A stretch of 64,000 bases of DNA from Sulfurospirillum cavolei (GTDB lineage: Bacteria > Campylobacterota > Campylobacteria > Campylobacterales > Sulfurospirillaceae), in NCBI RefSeq assembly GCF_000813325.1, contig NZ_BBQE01000006.1, one strand, 5' to 3'. Numbering within the stretch: position 1 is the stretch's first letter; each line of letters begins with the position of its first letter. Below the pieces are notes generated by a model. That model was given only the letters and a program-made list of their open reading frames with translations, ran no database searches and was not told the DNA's origin. The translations under genes and the position numbers were made by a program. Positions 8,207 through 16,606 of the stretch are shown here, piece by piece.

Positions 8207-9180
8207 TTTGTTCTCCTTAATACTTCTGCTACTTCTTTCGCGTGGTAACTGATGATGATGTCCGCACCTGCACGTTTAAAGCCGATCATCGTCTCCATCA
8301 TCACACGCTCATAATCGATCACGCCTGCACTCCCAGCGGCTTTAAGCATCGCATATTCGCCACTCACGTTGTAAATACACAAAGGAGTTGAGGTCGCATT
8401 GCGCACATCGCGGATGATGTCAAGGTAGGCAAGGGCTGGCTTCACCATCAAAATGTCAGCCCCTTGCGCTTCATCTTCGATCGATTCAGCAATGGCTTCT
8501 CTACGATTGGCAGGATCCATCTGGTAGGTTTTACGATCTCCAAAGCTAGGAGCAGACTCTGCCACATCACGAAACGGTCCATAGTACGCACTGGCAAATT
8601 TGGTCGAATAACTCATGATCGGAAGGTTAATGAAGCCTTCGCTATCGAGCGCTTCACGTAACGCTTCGATCATCCCGTCCATCATGCCTGATGGTGCTAT
8701 CATATCGGCACCGGCGTGTGCGTGAACAAGAGCTTGTTTGGCTAAAATCTCTAAAGTTGCGTCGTTATCAACGCTTTCGTGCTCCATATCTAAAATGCCG
8801 CAATGTCCATGGTCGGTAAATTCGCAAAAACAAAGATCGGTGACGACAAACATGTTCGGATACGCTTTTTTCACCGCTTTGATAGTGCTTGCGATAATGC
8901 CATGCTCACACAGCGCGTCACTGCCTACGCTGTCTTTGACTTCTGGAATACCAAATAAAATAATAGAGTTGATACCAAGTTCTTGCAAGTTTTTGCACTC
9001 TTTTACGATCTCATCAATGCTCATCTGAAAGACACCCGGCATCGAGCCGATCTCTTTTTTAATCCCTTCGCCGCTTCGTGCAAATAACGGATAGATAAAA
9101 TCGTCCATGCTAAGGGTGGTTTCGCGTACAAGGGAGCGAAGCGTTGCGTTCATTCTGAGTCTTCTAAATCTTTTAAACAT
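8203..9180 (-). CDS. hemB: Porphobilinogen synthase (delta-aminolevulinate dehydratase)
   Basis: A 325-residue enzyme that condenses two 5-aminolevulinate molecules to porphobilinogen, an early step in heme synthesis. The metal-binding cluster VVTDLCFCEFTDHGHCG is intact and has the Cys ligands of the zinc-type enzyme. The Schiff-base lysines lie in YSTKFASAYYGPF and LMVKPALAYLD. It heads the minus-strand group hemB-argF-UPF0763-hemN-glcF-like and is divergent from ribA across 76 bp. Confidence 0.96.
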   Translation of the reverse strand: MFKRFRRLRMNATLRSLVRETTLSMDDFIYPLFARSGEGIKKEIGSMPGVFQMSIDEIVKECKNLQELGINSIILFGIPEVKDSVGSDALCEHGIIASTIKAVKKAYPNMFVVTDLCFCEFTDHGHCGILDMEHESVDNDATLEILAKQALVHAHAGADMIAPSGMMDGMIEALREALDSEGFINLPIMSYSTKFASAYYGPFRDVAESAPSFGDRKTYQMDPANRREAIAESIEDEAQGADILMVKPALAYLDIIRDVRNATSTPLCIYNVSGEYAMLKAAGSAGVIDYERVMMETMIGFKRAGADIIISYHAKEVAEVLRRTK

Positions 9181-9256
9181 TTTTTTGCCTTATCTTCGTT
9201 AGAATTATCGTCGCTTATAAAAAATAATGATTTTACCATAACTGGATTTAAAAAAT

Positions 9257-9820
9257 ATGAAAATCGAAATTTCCGAAGTTGCAAACCTTCCCTCTCGGTT
9301 TGGAAGCTTCAAAATTCAATCGTTTAAAGAGGGTATTAAAGAGCATTTAGTGATCTTCAAAGAGCCCTTAGGTACGATTCCTTTAGTCCGAATTCATAGC
9401 GAATGCCTTACGGGCGACACTATCGGAAGCCTGAAATGCGACTGCCGCGACCAACTCGAATATGCTTTGAAGCTCATCGAGAAAGAAGGCGGTATGGTCA
9501 TTTATTTACGCCAAGAAGGACGCAATATCGGCTTGCTCAACAAAGTCAACGCCTATGCCTTGCAGGATAAAGGTTTTGATACCATCGAAGCCAACCATCA
9601 GCTCGGTTTCAAAGCCGACGAACGCACTTACGAGATCGTCGAATTTATCCTAAACCGTTTTAACGTCTCGAAGATCAGACTCTTAACCAACAATCCCAAA
9701 AAGCTCGAAAGCCTCAAAGGGGTTGAAATCACGGAGCGCGTGCCCGTGATTATAGAGCCGAACGTTTTCAACGAGAAGTATTTAAAAACGAAAAAAGAGC
9801 AAATGGGACACCTTTTTTAG
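9257..9820 (+). CDS. ribA: GTP cyclohydrolase II
   Basis: A 187-residue enzyme that opens GTP as the first step of riboflavin synthesis. The zinc site is HSECLTGDTIGSLKCDCRDQL, with three Cys. The GTP-binding YLRQEGRNIGLLNK and TNNPKKLESL are present. It is the free-standing RibA form, without a fused RibB domain. Its promoter must lie in the short divergent space shared with hemB, where TTATAAA is a possible -10. Confidence 0.95.
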   Translation: MKIEISEVANLPSRFGSFKIQSFKEGIKEHLVIFKEPLGTIPLVRIHSECLTGDTIGSLKCDCRDQLEYALKLIEKEGGMVIYLRQEGRNIGLLNKVNAYALQDKGFDTIEANHQLGFKADERTYEIVEFILNRFNVSKIRLLTNNPKKLESLKGVEITERVPVIIEPNVFNEKYLKTKKEQMGHLF

Positions 9821-9828
9821 GAGAAACC

Positions 9829-10269
9829 GTGATACGCGAAGCCAACGTTCAAGATGCCGACGTTTTAGCGACCCTTCTCGAACAATTGGGCTATGAGAAC
9901 ACGTCCTCGTTTCTTCCCGCACGCATTCAAACGCTTTTAGAACATCCCGACGCGTCTTTGGCGGTGTACGAAACCGACGGTCGCGTCGTCGCTTTGCTTT
10001 GTTTACATGTCATTCCTCAAATCGCCCTGCTCGGTCCGTTTTTGCGTATTAGCTACTTTGTCGTCGACGAAACGATGCGTTCGACTCACATCGGCACTGC
10101 TTTAGAGTCCTACGCTTTAGACGTCGCTCGGACAAAAGGCTGCGATCGCATCGAAGTGCATTGCCACGAAAGACGCAAAGACGCACACCGTTTTTACGCG
10201 CGATGCGGTTACGTCGAATCGCCGAAATATTTTGTCAAAAACTTACATGTAAGGAGTAAAGATGCTTAA
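9829..10269 (+). CDS. GNAT-family N-acetyltransferase
   Basis: A 146-residue protein with the acetyl-CoA fold: an N-terminal IREANVQDADVLATLLEQLG, a middle ISYFVVDETMRSTHIGTALESYA (the pyrophosphate-loop region, a variant of R/QxxGxG/A) and a C-terminal FYARCGYVES. The start is GTG at 9829 after TAGGAGAAACC, 8 bp behind ribA. The 3' end holds a TTACATGTAA copy that reads LHV and overlaps the mscL ribosome site. The acceptor substrate is unknown. Confidence 0.85.
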   Translation: MIREANVQDADVLATLLEQLGYENTSSFLPARIQTLLEHPDASLAVYETDGRVVALLCLHVIPQIALLGPFLRISYFVVDETMRSTHIGTALESYALDVARTKGCDRIEVHCHERRKDAHRFYARCGYVESPKYFVKNLHVRSKDA

Positions 10270-10690
10270 AGAATTTCGCGATTTTCTCGTCAAAGGAAAC
10301 GTCGTCGATATGGCGGTCGGTTTTATTTTCGGAGCGGCGTTTGCGACGATCGTCAAATCGCTGGTCAGCAACGTCATTATGCCGCCGATCGGCTTATTGC
10401 TCGGAAACGTCGATTTTTCGTCGATTTTTATTGCGCTGGACGGCAAAAGCTACGCCTCTTTGAGCGAGCTTGAAAAAGCGGGTGCTCCGGCGATCAAACT
10501 CGGTGTTTTTTTTAACGACCTGACCTCGTTTGTTATTTTGGGATTTGTCATGTTTATGATGATCAAAGGCTACACGAAGATTGCACCCAAAAAAGCACCC
10601 GAAGCTACGACGAAAGCGTGCCCCGAGTGCGCGATGAACATTCCCCAGGCCGCCAAAAAATGCCCGCATTGTTTAAGCGATCAAGCATAA
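10262..10690 (+). CDS. mscL: Large-conductance mechanosensitive channel with C-terminal zinc ribbon
   Basis: A 142-residue inner-membrane channel that opens under hypo-osmotic shock. The first helix and pore-lining segment (MLKEFRDFLVKGNVVDMAVGF) and the second transmembrane helix (FVILGFVMFMMIKG) are typical. The C-terminus adds CPEC...CPHC, a small zinc-ribbon-like extension seen in some MscL subfamilies. It overlaps the GNAT gene by 8 bp. The ribosome site AAGGAG directly follows a TTACATG sequence, so the repeat and the initiation region are fused here. Confidence 0.92.
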   Translation: MLKEFRDFLVKGNVVDMAVGFIFGAAFATIVKSLVSNVIMPPIGLLLGNVDFSSIFIALDGKSYASLSELEKAGAPAIKLGVFFNDLTSFVILGFVMFMMIKGYTKIAPKKAPEATTKACPECAMNIPQAAKKCPHCLSDQA

Positions 10691-10702
10691 CATCGACGCA
10701 CA

Positions 10703-10738
10703 AAAATCCTTACATGTAAGATGACATGTAAGGATTTT
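10703..10738. terminator. Bidirectional terminator built from the ACATGT repeat
   Basis: A perfect 15-bp inverted repeat: AAAATCCTTACATGT at 10703-10717 and its complement at 10724-10738, with a 6-nt loop. The A-run on one side and the T-run on the other allow it to work in both directions, between convergent mscL and sodB. Each arm carries a copy of the ACATGT repeat. Confidence 0.85.
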
Positions 10739-10747
10739 CAATCGACC

Positions 10748-11344
10748 TTACGCTAGCAAATTGGATTGGGCAAACTCCCAATTCACGAGATGTTTTAAGA
10801 AAATATCGAGATAATCTACGCGCCTGTTTTGATAATCCAAATAGTAGGCATGTTCCCACACGTCGACGGTTAACAAAGCTTTTTGAGCATGCACCATCGG
10901 CGTATCGGCATTGGACGTTTTCGTCACTTTGAGCACGCCGTTTTCCAGCACCAGCCACGCCCAGCCGCTTCCAAATTGCGTCGCACCCGCACTTTTAAAC
11001 GCTTCAACAAACGCTTCGTAGCTTCCGAAAGCTTCGTCGATTTTTGCAGCGATCGCACCGCTTGGCGCACCGCCGCCGCCTTTTTTCATCGAATGCCAGT
11101 AAAACGTGTGGTTCCACACCTGTGCCGCATTGTTGAAAATAGCCGCTTTTTCGGGCTTGTTCGCCGAAAGTTTGATGATCTCTTCCAGCGGCGCGTCGGA
11201 GAGGTCGCTTCCTTGAATGAGATTGTTTAGGTTTGTAACATATGTTTGATGATGTTTTCCGTGATGAAATCCAAGAGTGTCGGCACTGATATAAGGCGCA
11301 AGCGCATGAGCTTCGTAAGGAAGCGGAGGTAAAGTAATCGCCAT
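10748..11344 (-). CDS. sodB: Iron superoxide dismutase
   Basis: A 198-residue cytoplasmic enzyme. Metal ligands are visible in FHHGKHHQTYV (His), WNHTFYW (His) and DVWEHAYYLDY (Asp and His). AAQVWNHTFYW, with Gln just ahead of the His ligand, and GAIAAKIDEAFGS point to the iron form. It is divergent from the Tat-exported superoxide reductase gene, giving cytoplasmic and periplasmic superoxide defences at one locus. An AAGGAG-type site precedes the ATG at 11344. Confidence 0.95.
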   Translation of the reverse strand: MAITLPPLPYEAHALAPYISADTLGFHHGKHHQTYVTNLNNLIQGSDLSDAPLEEIIKLSANKPEKAAIFNNAAQVWNHTFYWHSMKKGGGGAPSGAIAAKIDEAFGSYEAFVEAFKSAGATQFGSGWAWLVLENGVLKVTKTSNADTPMVHAQKALLTVDVWEHAYYLDYQNRRVDYLDIFLKHLVNWEFAQSNLLA

Positions 11345-11449
11345 CGTAAACTCCTTGTCGTAAAATAATCGTCTCTTTCATTCTATCGCTTCTTGCTAAA
11401 GGAATGTTAAATCCACAAATTTAGTCTCTTAGTTACATTTTTTTATCAA

Positions 11450-11477
11450 TTGACTTTTGAAACTTTTTAGCTATAAT
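11450..11477 (+). promoter_or_regulatory. Sigma70-type promoter for the superoxide reductase gene
   Basis: TTGACT at 11450-11455 and TATAAT at 11472-11477, 16 bp apart, a near-consensus promoter. It lies 33 bp upstream of the ATG at 11511. Confidence 0.75.
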
Positions 11478-11510
11478 TTTTTCGTATTTTTCATTTTAAA
11501 GGAGTTGCGT

Positions 11511-11939
11511 ATGAAACGAAGAGATGCTCTAAAAATAGGTGCGCTTGCCGCATTGGCGACGACGGTTGCAAGTGCTTACGACGAAAAATTAATCGTCAAT
11601 AAACAAGCCATGAGCATTAAAGATCCGGCAAACCCCACCGAGGCGGAACTCAAGCACTCTCCCGAAATCACGATCGGTGCGGCGGATAAAAACGGCTTTG
11701 CGCTGGTGGAAGTCAACATCGGACAAAAAGGCGTTCTACATCCAAGCGTCGAGAACCATTGGATTTACGAAATCACGCTTTTTGCGGACGGACACAAAGC
11801 GGCAACGGTTTCGCTAGAGCCTAAAACGTCTCGAGGCTATTTGGCGGCGCGCATCGATACGAAAAGCGTCAAAATGCTTTCCGCCGTCGCACGCTGTAAT
11901 CTCCACGGCGACTATACCTCTTCTATCGCCGTTGCTTAA
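11511..11939 (+). CDS. Tat-exported superoxide reductase (neelaredoxin-type)
   Basis: About 142 residues from the ATG at 11511, which follows AAAGGAG; an earlier in-frame ATG at 11457 lies inside the promoter and is rejected. The start MKRRDALKIGALAALATTVASA is a twin-arginine signal peptide. The mature part has the family's iron ligands: KHSPEI, then LHPSVENHWI, then CNLHGDY (four His plus one Cys around a square-pyramidal Fe). These enzymes reduce superoxide to peroxide without making oxygen. The site should be periplasmic. The position next to sodB supports an oxidative-stress role. Reductant unknown. Confidence 0.85.
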   Translation: MKRRDALKIGALAALATTVASAYDEKLIVNKQAMSIKDPANPTEAELKHSPEITIGAADKNGFALVEVNIGQKGVLHPSVENHWIYEITLFADGHKAATVSLEPKTSRGYLAARIDTKSVKMLSAVARCNLHGDYTSSIAVA

Positions 11940-12012
11940 GCTTTTTTGATAGAGTATGCGGGACGCATGTCACGTGCGCCCCACGTATCGATTTTGAGCC
12001 TTTAGCATTCGT

Positions 12013-12055
12013 TTGACGTACGTCAATGCATTTGGATTTCCGACATCAGTATAAT
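12013..12055 (+). promoter_or_regulatory. CRP/FNR-type box and -10 of the NIT-domain chemoreceptor gene
   Basis: A perfect 14-bp palindrome TTGACGTACGTCAA lies at 12013-12026 and TATAAT at 12050-12055. With a start about 7 bp after the -10, the palindrome centre falls near -42, the class II activator position of FNR-type regulators. The box has the TTGAN-N4-NTCAA form. Confidence 0.55.
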
Positions 12056-12098
12056 CAACGTTATGAAATAAAACGACTTTTATACGAGGAGATAGAGT

Positions 12099-14084
12099 AT
12101 GCGCCGCACCGTTAAGCTTCAACTAGCCTTTGTCTCGATCGTCGTCGGTCTCGTCGCCTTGTCGATGGGCGTTAGAATGGCTATGACGACGCATGAAAAA
12201 CTCTCCAATATTCAAAACCTTCAAAGTATCGTCTCTCTTTCGACGAGCATCAGCCTACTGGTTCACGAAAGCCAAAAAGAAAGAGGCACGAGTGCGGGAT
12301 ATTTAGGCTCGTCGGGGAAGAAATTTGCCGATAAACTCCCCTCGCAACGTCAATTGACGGATCAGGAAAGAGCGCGCTACCGCCAAGCACTTCAAACGAT
12401 CGATTTGAGCCGCTTCCCCGCTTCTTTGAGCGAACAGATCCAGACGATCGATACCATGCTTTCCAATCTGGAGAGCATTCGAAAACGCGTCGATACCTTT
12501 ACGATTAGTGCGGCGGAGCAAGTCGATTTTTACACGCTTTTAAACAAACATCTCTTAGACATCGTTACCTCTTCGTCCATGCTCTCGAATAACCCCGAAA
12601 CGATCAAACAACTCAACGCCTACGCGAACTTTCTCAAAGCCAAAGAGTGTACGGGAATTGAAAGAGCCGTTTTGTCTAACACTTTTGCCGCCGATGCGTT
12701 TGCACCGAACATGTTTGTTAAACTGATTACCCTCGTCTCCGAACAAGCATCGTATTTGGACGCTTTTTTAGGCACGGCTTCACCCGCTTCCATAACGTTT
12801 TACCGACAAACAATGCAATCGCCCGTCGTGAATGAAGTCGAAAAAATGCGCTCCATAGCAATCGGAAAAGCCGCTGAAGGACATTTTGGCGTCGATGCGA
12901 CCGTGTGGTTTAACACGATCACCGATAAAATCAACCTGCTCAAAACCGTCGACGATTCTCTAGCCTCCGAAATCGAACAAACCCTTAACGCCTTGGAAGC
13001 CTCAACGTATCGTCATGTTTTGATTGAAGGCAGCGTGCTTGTCTTAACCGCCTTGATTATCATCGTCTTACTGTACGCCACGTTTAAAGACGTTTTACAA
13101 GCCATTACCGTTTCGGGAAAAAAATTGGAAAGTATCGCTTCCAACCTCGATCTTACCGAATCGCTCACGTTGAAAAACGATAACGAAATCTCCGATACGA
13201 TGAAACAAGTACAAACCTTGATTTTAAATTTTAAAGCCTCCATCTCCAAAGCGTTAGAGACTTCCGACCAAAGCGTCGAAGCGAGCCATTCGTTAAACAG
13301 CGTTTCCGCCGACCTCTCTTGCAATATCGAAAAACAAAACCGCTTTATGCATACCGTCCAATCCGACATGCAACGCTTAAAAGCGAAAGAGTTGGAGATG
13401 AAACAGACTTCGTTTCAAACCTGTCAAGACCTCCAACAAACACAAGATATCCTCAATACGTTTGTCACCAATATGCGTAGCGTCGTCGATCGCACGCGCC
13501 AAAGCGCGCAAGAGCAACACGCTCTAAGTTCTCAAGTCGAATCGCTTTCGCAACAAGCGACGCAAATCAAAGAAGTCCTTAGCATTATCGACGACATCGC
13601 GGATCAAACCAATCTTTTAGCCCTCAACGCCGCTATCGAAGCCGCACGGGCGGGCGAACACGGACGCGGATTTGCCGTCGTCGCCGATGAAGTGCGTAAA
13701 CTCGCCGAACGCACGCAAGCCTCACTGCTTGATATTAGCACGACGACCAACGTTATCGTACAAACGATCGACCTTGTGACCGACAAAACGGAAAAAATTT
13801 CACAATCGTTTTTTCGCCTGTCGCAAGACACGAATCAACTCATCGGCGACTCCGAGCGCACCTCCGCAACGTTGAGCCGTACCATCGAAATCTCCGAGCA
13901 ACAAAGCAACGAGCATACGCTTGTCGCGCAAACGGCGGAAACGTTTATGCAACAAATCGACGATATGACGTCGCTCTCAGAACATAACAACGCTTTGGGC
14001 GAACGCGTCAAAGAGATTTCCGGACACCTACTGACAAAAGCACAAAACGCCAATATCGAGCTACGCCGCTTTCGCATTCGTTAA
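12099..14084 (+). CDS. Methyl-accepting chemotaxis protein with NIT sensor domain
   Basis: A 661-residue membrane chemoreceptor. A first transmembrane helix (about 8-28) is followed by a large periplasmic NIT domain (nitrate/nitrite sensing type); its signature is LVHESQKERGTSAGYL near residue 55. A second membrane helix lies at about 308-328, then a HAMP-like linker and a coiled-coil signalling domain. The hairpin tip DQTNLLALNAAIEAARAGEH is intact near residue 505. It should feed CheA/CheW, possibly steering towards or away from nitrate or nitrite; this is inference from the domain. No CheW-binding pentapeptide for CheR/CheB is seen at the C-terminus. A ribosome site GAGGAGATAGAGT precedes the ATG. 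Confidence 0.9.
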   Translation: MRRTVKLQLAFVSIVVGLVALSMGVRMAMTTHEKLSNIQNLQSIVSLSTSISLLVHESQKERGTSAGYLGSSGKKFADKLPSQRQLTDQERARYRQALQTIDLSRFPASLSEQIQTIDTMLSNLESIRKRVDTFTISAAEQVDFYTLLNKHLLDIVTSSSMLSNNPETIKQLNAYANFLKAKECTGIERAVLSNTFAADAFAPNMFVKLITLVSEQASYLDAFLGTASPASITFYRQTMQSPVVNEVEKMRSIAIGKAAEGHFGVDATVWFNTITDKINLLKTVDDSLASEIEQTLNALEASTYRHVLIEGSVLVLTALIIIVLLYATFKDVLQAITVSGKKLESIASNLDLTESLTLKNDNEISDTMKQVQTLILNFKASISKALETSDQSVEASHSLNSVSADLSCNIEKQNRFMHTVQSDMQRLKAKELEMKQTSFQTCQDLQQTQDILNTFVTNMRSVVDRTRQSAQEQHALSSQVESLSQQATQIKEVLSIIDDIADQTNLLALNAAIEAARAGEHGRGFAVVADEVRKLAERTQASLLDISTTTNVIVQTIDLVTDKTEKISQSFFRLSQDTNQLIGDSERTSATLSRTIEISEQQSNEHTLVAQTAETFMQQIDDMTSLSEHNNALGERVKEISGHLLTKAQNANIELRRFRIR

Positions 14085-14095
14085 ACGTCTTGTTT

Positions 14096-14148
14096 GGTTA
14101 CATGTCGATCGTACGAAAAATGCTTACCGTAAGATCAACATGTAAACC
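14096..14148. repeat. Imperfect inverted repeat carrying two ACATGT copies
   Basis: GGTTACATGTCGATC at 14096-14110 pairs with GATCAACATGTAAACC at 14133-14148 with one bulge and one mismatch, around a 22-nt loop. It lies just after the chemoreceptor stop and 60 bp before rsmG, so it may terminate or process the upstream message. Confidence 0.55.
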
Positions 14149-14208
14149 TTCCTTAATCGCCCTTTAGATACGATATACTTTTAATATCTTTTTTTCAAAG
14201 GGCACGCA

Positions 14209-14766
14209 ATGCTTCCGGAATATTTTGACTCACATGCCCAAACGTACGCGTCACTTTTATTGCACTATAACCGTACGCACAATATTTCCGGAGCCAAGAC
14301 GCACGAAGCGGTCATGAAAAATATCGAAGATAGCGTTTATCCTTTGCAGTTTTTGGAAAGCTCTTCGTTTCGAACGGCAATCGATATCGGCACGGGAGCG
14401 GGTTTTCCGGGAATGGTCTTGGCGTTTGCGCTACCGAACGTGCATTTTACGCTTTTCGAACCGATTGCGAAAAAAAGTGCTTTTTTACATCTGGTCAAAA
14501 CAACGCTCGATCTTAAAAACGTTGACATCGCGACCGATCGCGTCGAAAAAGTCGCACCTTTTGAGGTCGATTTGATTAGTTCGCGCGCCGTGACCCAAAC
14601 AAAAACACTGGTACGATTGTGCCGTAATTTTATTCGACCTACGACAACCTTACTGTTTTACAAAGGCGAATTCGTCGAAGAAGAGATCAAAGGGTTGTCG
14701 AACTGTCGCGTGTACCAAAGAGAAAAACGTTATTATCTTGTGATGAAGGATGTCGATGTTGCTTAA
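14209..14766 (+). CDS. rsmG: 16S rRNA (guanine-527-N7) methyltransferase
   Basis: A 185-residue SAM-dependent methyltransferase acting on 16S rRNA. The RsmG signature HNISG near residue 23 is present, as is motif I AIDIGTGAGFPGMVLAF and FTLFEPIAKKSAFL. SRAV (a family hallmark) is also there. It is slightly shorter than the E. coli protein, as usual in this phylum. A good AAAGGGC ribosome site lies before the ATG. It overlaps the next gene by about 10-17 bp and probably starts a four-gene operon. Confidence 0.93.
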   Translation: MLPEYFDSHAQTYASLLLHYNRTHNISGAKTHEAVMKNIEDSVYPLQFLESSSFRTAIDIGTGAGFPGMVLAFALPNVHFTLFEPIAKKSAFLHLVKTTLDLKNVDIATDRVEKVAPFEVDLISSRAVTQTKTLVRLCRNFIRPTTTLLFYKGEFVEEEIKGLSNCRVYQREKRYYLVMKDVDVA

Positions 14767-14983
14767 AATCGCGCTATTTTGCGCCGTTATCGTATTGATT
14801 TATATCTTTTTTTTCAAGAATGCTCGAAAAGAAACGATTCAAAAAAACCGCGACGCGAAGAAATTAGAAGGCGAAACGATGGTGGAATGCCATGCGTGTT
14901 CAACGTTTATTAGCCATAAAGACGCCATCATTAAAGACGGTGTTTTTTATTGCTCCAAAGAGTGTGCAAGGTTGACGTCATGA
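14756..14983 (+). CDS. PP0621-family small membrane protein
   Basis: About 75 residues with one N-terminal membrane helix (LLKIALFCAVIVLIYIFFF) and a C-terminal metal-binding-like motif: MVECHACSTFISHKDAI, then FYCSKECAR. Cys spacing (CxxC...CxxxC) matches the PP0621 family, whose role is unknown. The start is either 14750 or 14756, both inside the end of rsmG. The stop overlaps the next start as ATGA. Confidence 0.8.
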   Translation: MLLKIALFCAVIVLIYIFFFKNARKETIQKNRDAKKLEGETMVECHACSTFISHKDAIIKDGVFYCSKECARLTS

Positions 14984-15354
14984 TCATTTTAGGACATTCG
15001 CTCATTCCCTATACGCCTTTTTACCGCATCGCCGCTCAAGAGGCTTTATCCCGCACGCCCTCAAACGCGATCGTGCTTTTTGAATTTGACGCACCTTTGG
15101 CAAGCTATTGCTTCGCGCAAAATGTTCCGTTTGCCCTGAACGTCAAAAACATTCAAGAGCTGATGTTGGGTCATGCGCTTCATGCTTCGTATTTCGTCGT
15201 CGGTAAAGCCTTGGTGCTACAAGCACAAAAAATTGCCGACGACTATCTTTTCGATGCGAAGATACTGTTAGCTTCAAGCGACGATAACGACATTGAGTTT
15301 GCCGCCTTACACGGTATCGACGGTATTTTGTTTGCTGACGGAATTCACGAGTAA
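14980..15354 (+). CDS. Conserved hypothetical protein
   Basis: About 124 residues from the ATG at 14980, which overlaps the preceding stop (ATGA). The sequence MIILGHSLIPYTPFYRI, followed by a mostly hydrophobic alpha/beta pattern and ending LHGIDGILFADGIHE, has no catalytic motif I recognise. The tight coupling in the rsmG operon suggests a conserved cellular protein. It looks cytoplasmic, without signal peptide or membrane helix. Confidence 0.65.
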   Translation: MIILGHSLIPYTPFYRIAAQEALSRTPSNAIVLFEFDAPLASYCFAQNVPFALNVKNIQELMLGHALHASYFVVGKALVLQAQKIADDYLFDAKILLASSDDNDIEFAALHGIDGILFADGIHE

Positions 15355-15358
15355 GCCT

Positions 15359-16606
15359 ATGCGCCGTGACCTTAACCTCTACGTTGCAGCACTCGTCGGT
15401 GCTCTTGCTTATTGGGTATTGGACGCTTTTTCCAACGTCGTACTTTACGGAAGTGCGTTTGGGGATGAACTTTTATTGCGTTCAAACCATAGCGTCGCAT
15501 GGATTAAAATAGCGATTTTTGCGCTGATTTTTGCCGCGATTTTCTTTTCGAAACGTTTTTCTTTTCCTCTTCAAGACGAAAAATATACCGAACCTTTAGA
15601 CGAGATCGCACAGCTACAACAACTCTCCGATGTCCTACTCTCTTCGCTTTCTACCAAACTCAATACCGTCAAAGCATTGGAGATTCTTGAAAAAAACTTG
15701 TCCTTAGAAGCAACGCTTTTGTTTCTCTACGATAAAGAGAGTATGACACTTTACAATGAAAACACTTTTATAAAAGCGCACTTTCGCTCCAAAGAGATTC
15801 ATCCTCTGCACACCAACCCGTACCAAAGCGAAATCGAAAAAATCGCGATTCAAATCTACACCAAGAAATCCGCGTTTTCCAAAGAACATGTTACGATCGA
15901 TAAAAAGACTTTAACGCTTTTTGCTTTTGAGATTAAAGAAGAGCGTCATGAAAAGATTTTGGGAAACTTAATGCTGGCAAGCTTCTCACCCGAAATCGTC
16001 GAAGCCAATATGTCGATGCTTCGCCGTTTTCTTCAAATGCTAAGCTTTGCACTTTCCCTTTCGGCAAAAAAAGAACTCTTGCAAAGTATGAATACGAGTT
16101 ACGCCGGCGAAACGACGCAATACGATAAAACGCTTGACGTTTTTACCTATTTAAAACTCCAAGACGAAGTGCAACAAGAGTTTAAACGTCACAAACGCTA
16201 CCACACGAATCTCACGCTCGTTCTCATCGAAATCAACGCCTTTAAAAATATCAGCAATATCTTTCCCGCCGCGGTCATCATGGGATTTAAAAGAGAATTT
16301 ATTCAACTGGTGAAAAAAAATACGCGCGACATCGACGTCTTTGCAAAATGGACCGACGATCGTTTTGCACTTTTGTTACCCGAAGTCGATTTTAGAGCGG
16401 GATTGGGCGTCGCTAAAAAATTTCAAGCCTTATTGGCGCAAACGAAGTTTTCCCATATCGGCACTATTAGTTGCAGTTTCGGCATTACCTCTTTGGCTCC
16501 CAAAGATACTTTATCGACGTTTAAACTTCGAGCGGAGAGCGCATTGAGCGTCGCTAGCACGCGAGAAGCAAGCGGCGCGATCGAAATCAAGTTGTTCGCG
16601 AGCTAA
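15359..16606 (+). CDS. Membrane protein with degenerate GGDEF domain
   Basis: About 415 residues from the ATG at 15359, 4 bp after the previous stop. Two N-terminal membrane helices (about 8-28 and 45-63) are followed by a GAF-like middle region (about 80-250) and a C-terminal diguanylate-cyclase fold. In the fold, the site that should read GG(D/E)EF is WTDDRF, so both glycines are missing and cyclase activity is unlikely. SFGITSLAPKD downstream confirms the fold. It may bind a nucleotide or act in protein contacts. It converges with alr. Confidence 0.75.
   Translation: MRRDLNLYVAALVGALAYWVLDAFSNVVLYGSAFGDELLLRSNHSVAWIKIAIFALIFAAIFFSKRFSFPLQDEKYTEPLDEIAQLQQLSDVLLSSLSTKLNTVKALEILEKNLSLEATLLFLYDKESMTLYNENTFIKAHFRSKEIHPLHTNPYQSEIEKIAIQIYTKKSAFSKEHVTIDKKTLTLFAFEIKEERHEKILGNLMLASFSPEIVEANMSMLRRFLQMLSFALSLSAKKELLQSMNTSYAGETTQYDKTLDVFTYLKLQDEVQQEFKRHKRYHTNLTLVLIEINAFKNISNIFPAAVIMGFKREFIQLVKKNTRDIDVFAKWTDDRFALLLPEVDFRAGLGVAKKFQALLAQTKFSHIGTISCSFGITSLAPKDTLSTFKLRAESALSVASTREASGAIEIKLFAS

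Noticed and set aside
11457..11510. Upstream ATG as start of the superoxide reductase gene
   Set aside because: It overlaps the -10 box and has no ribosome site; 11511 has AAAGGAG and begins a twin-arginine signal peptide.
15359..16606. Active diguanylate cyclase
   Set aside because: The GGDEF signature is replaced by TDDRF.
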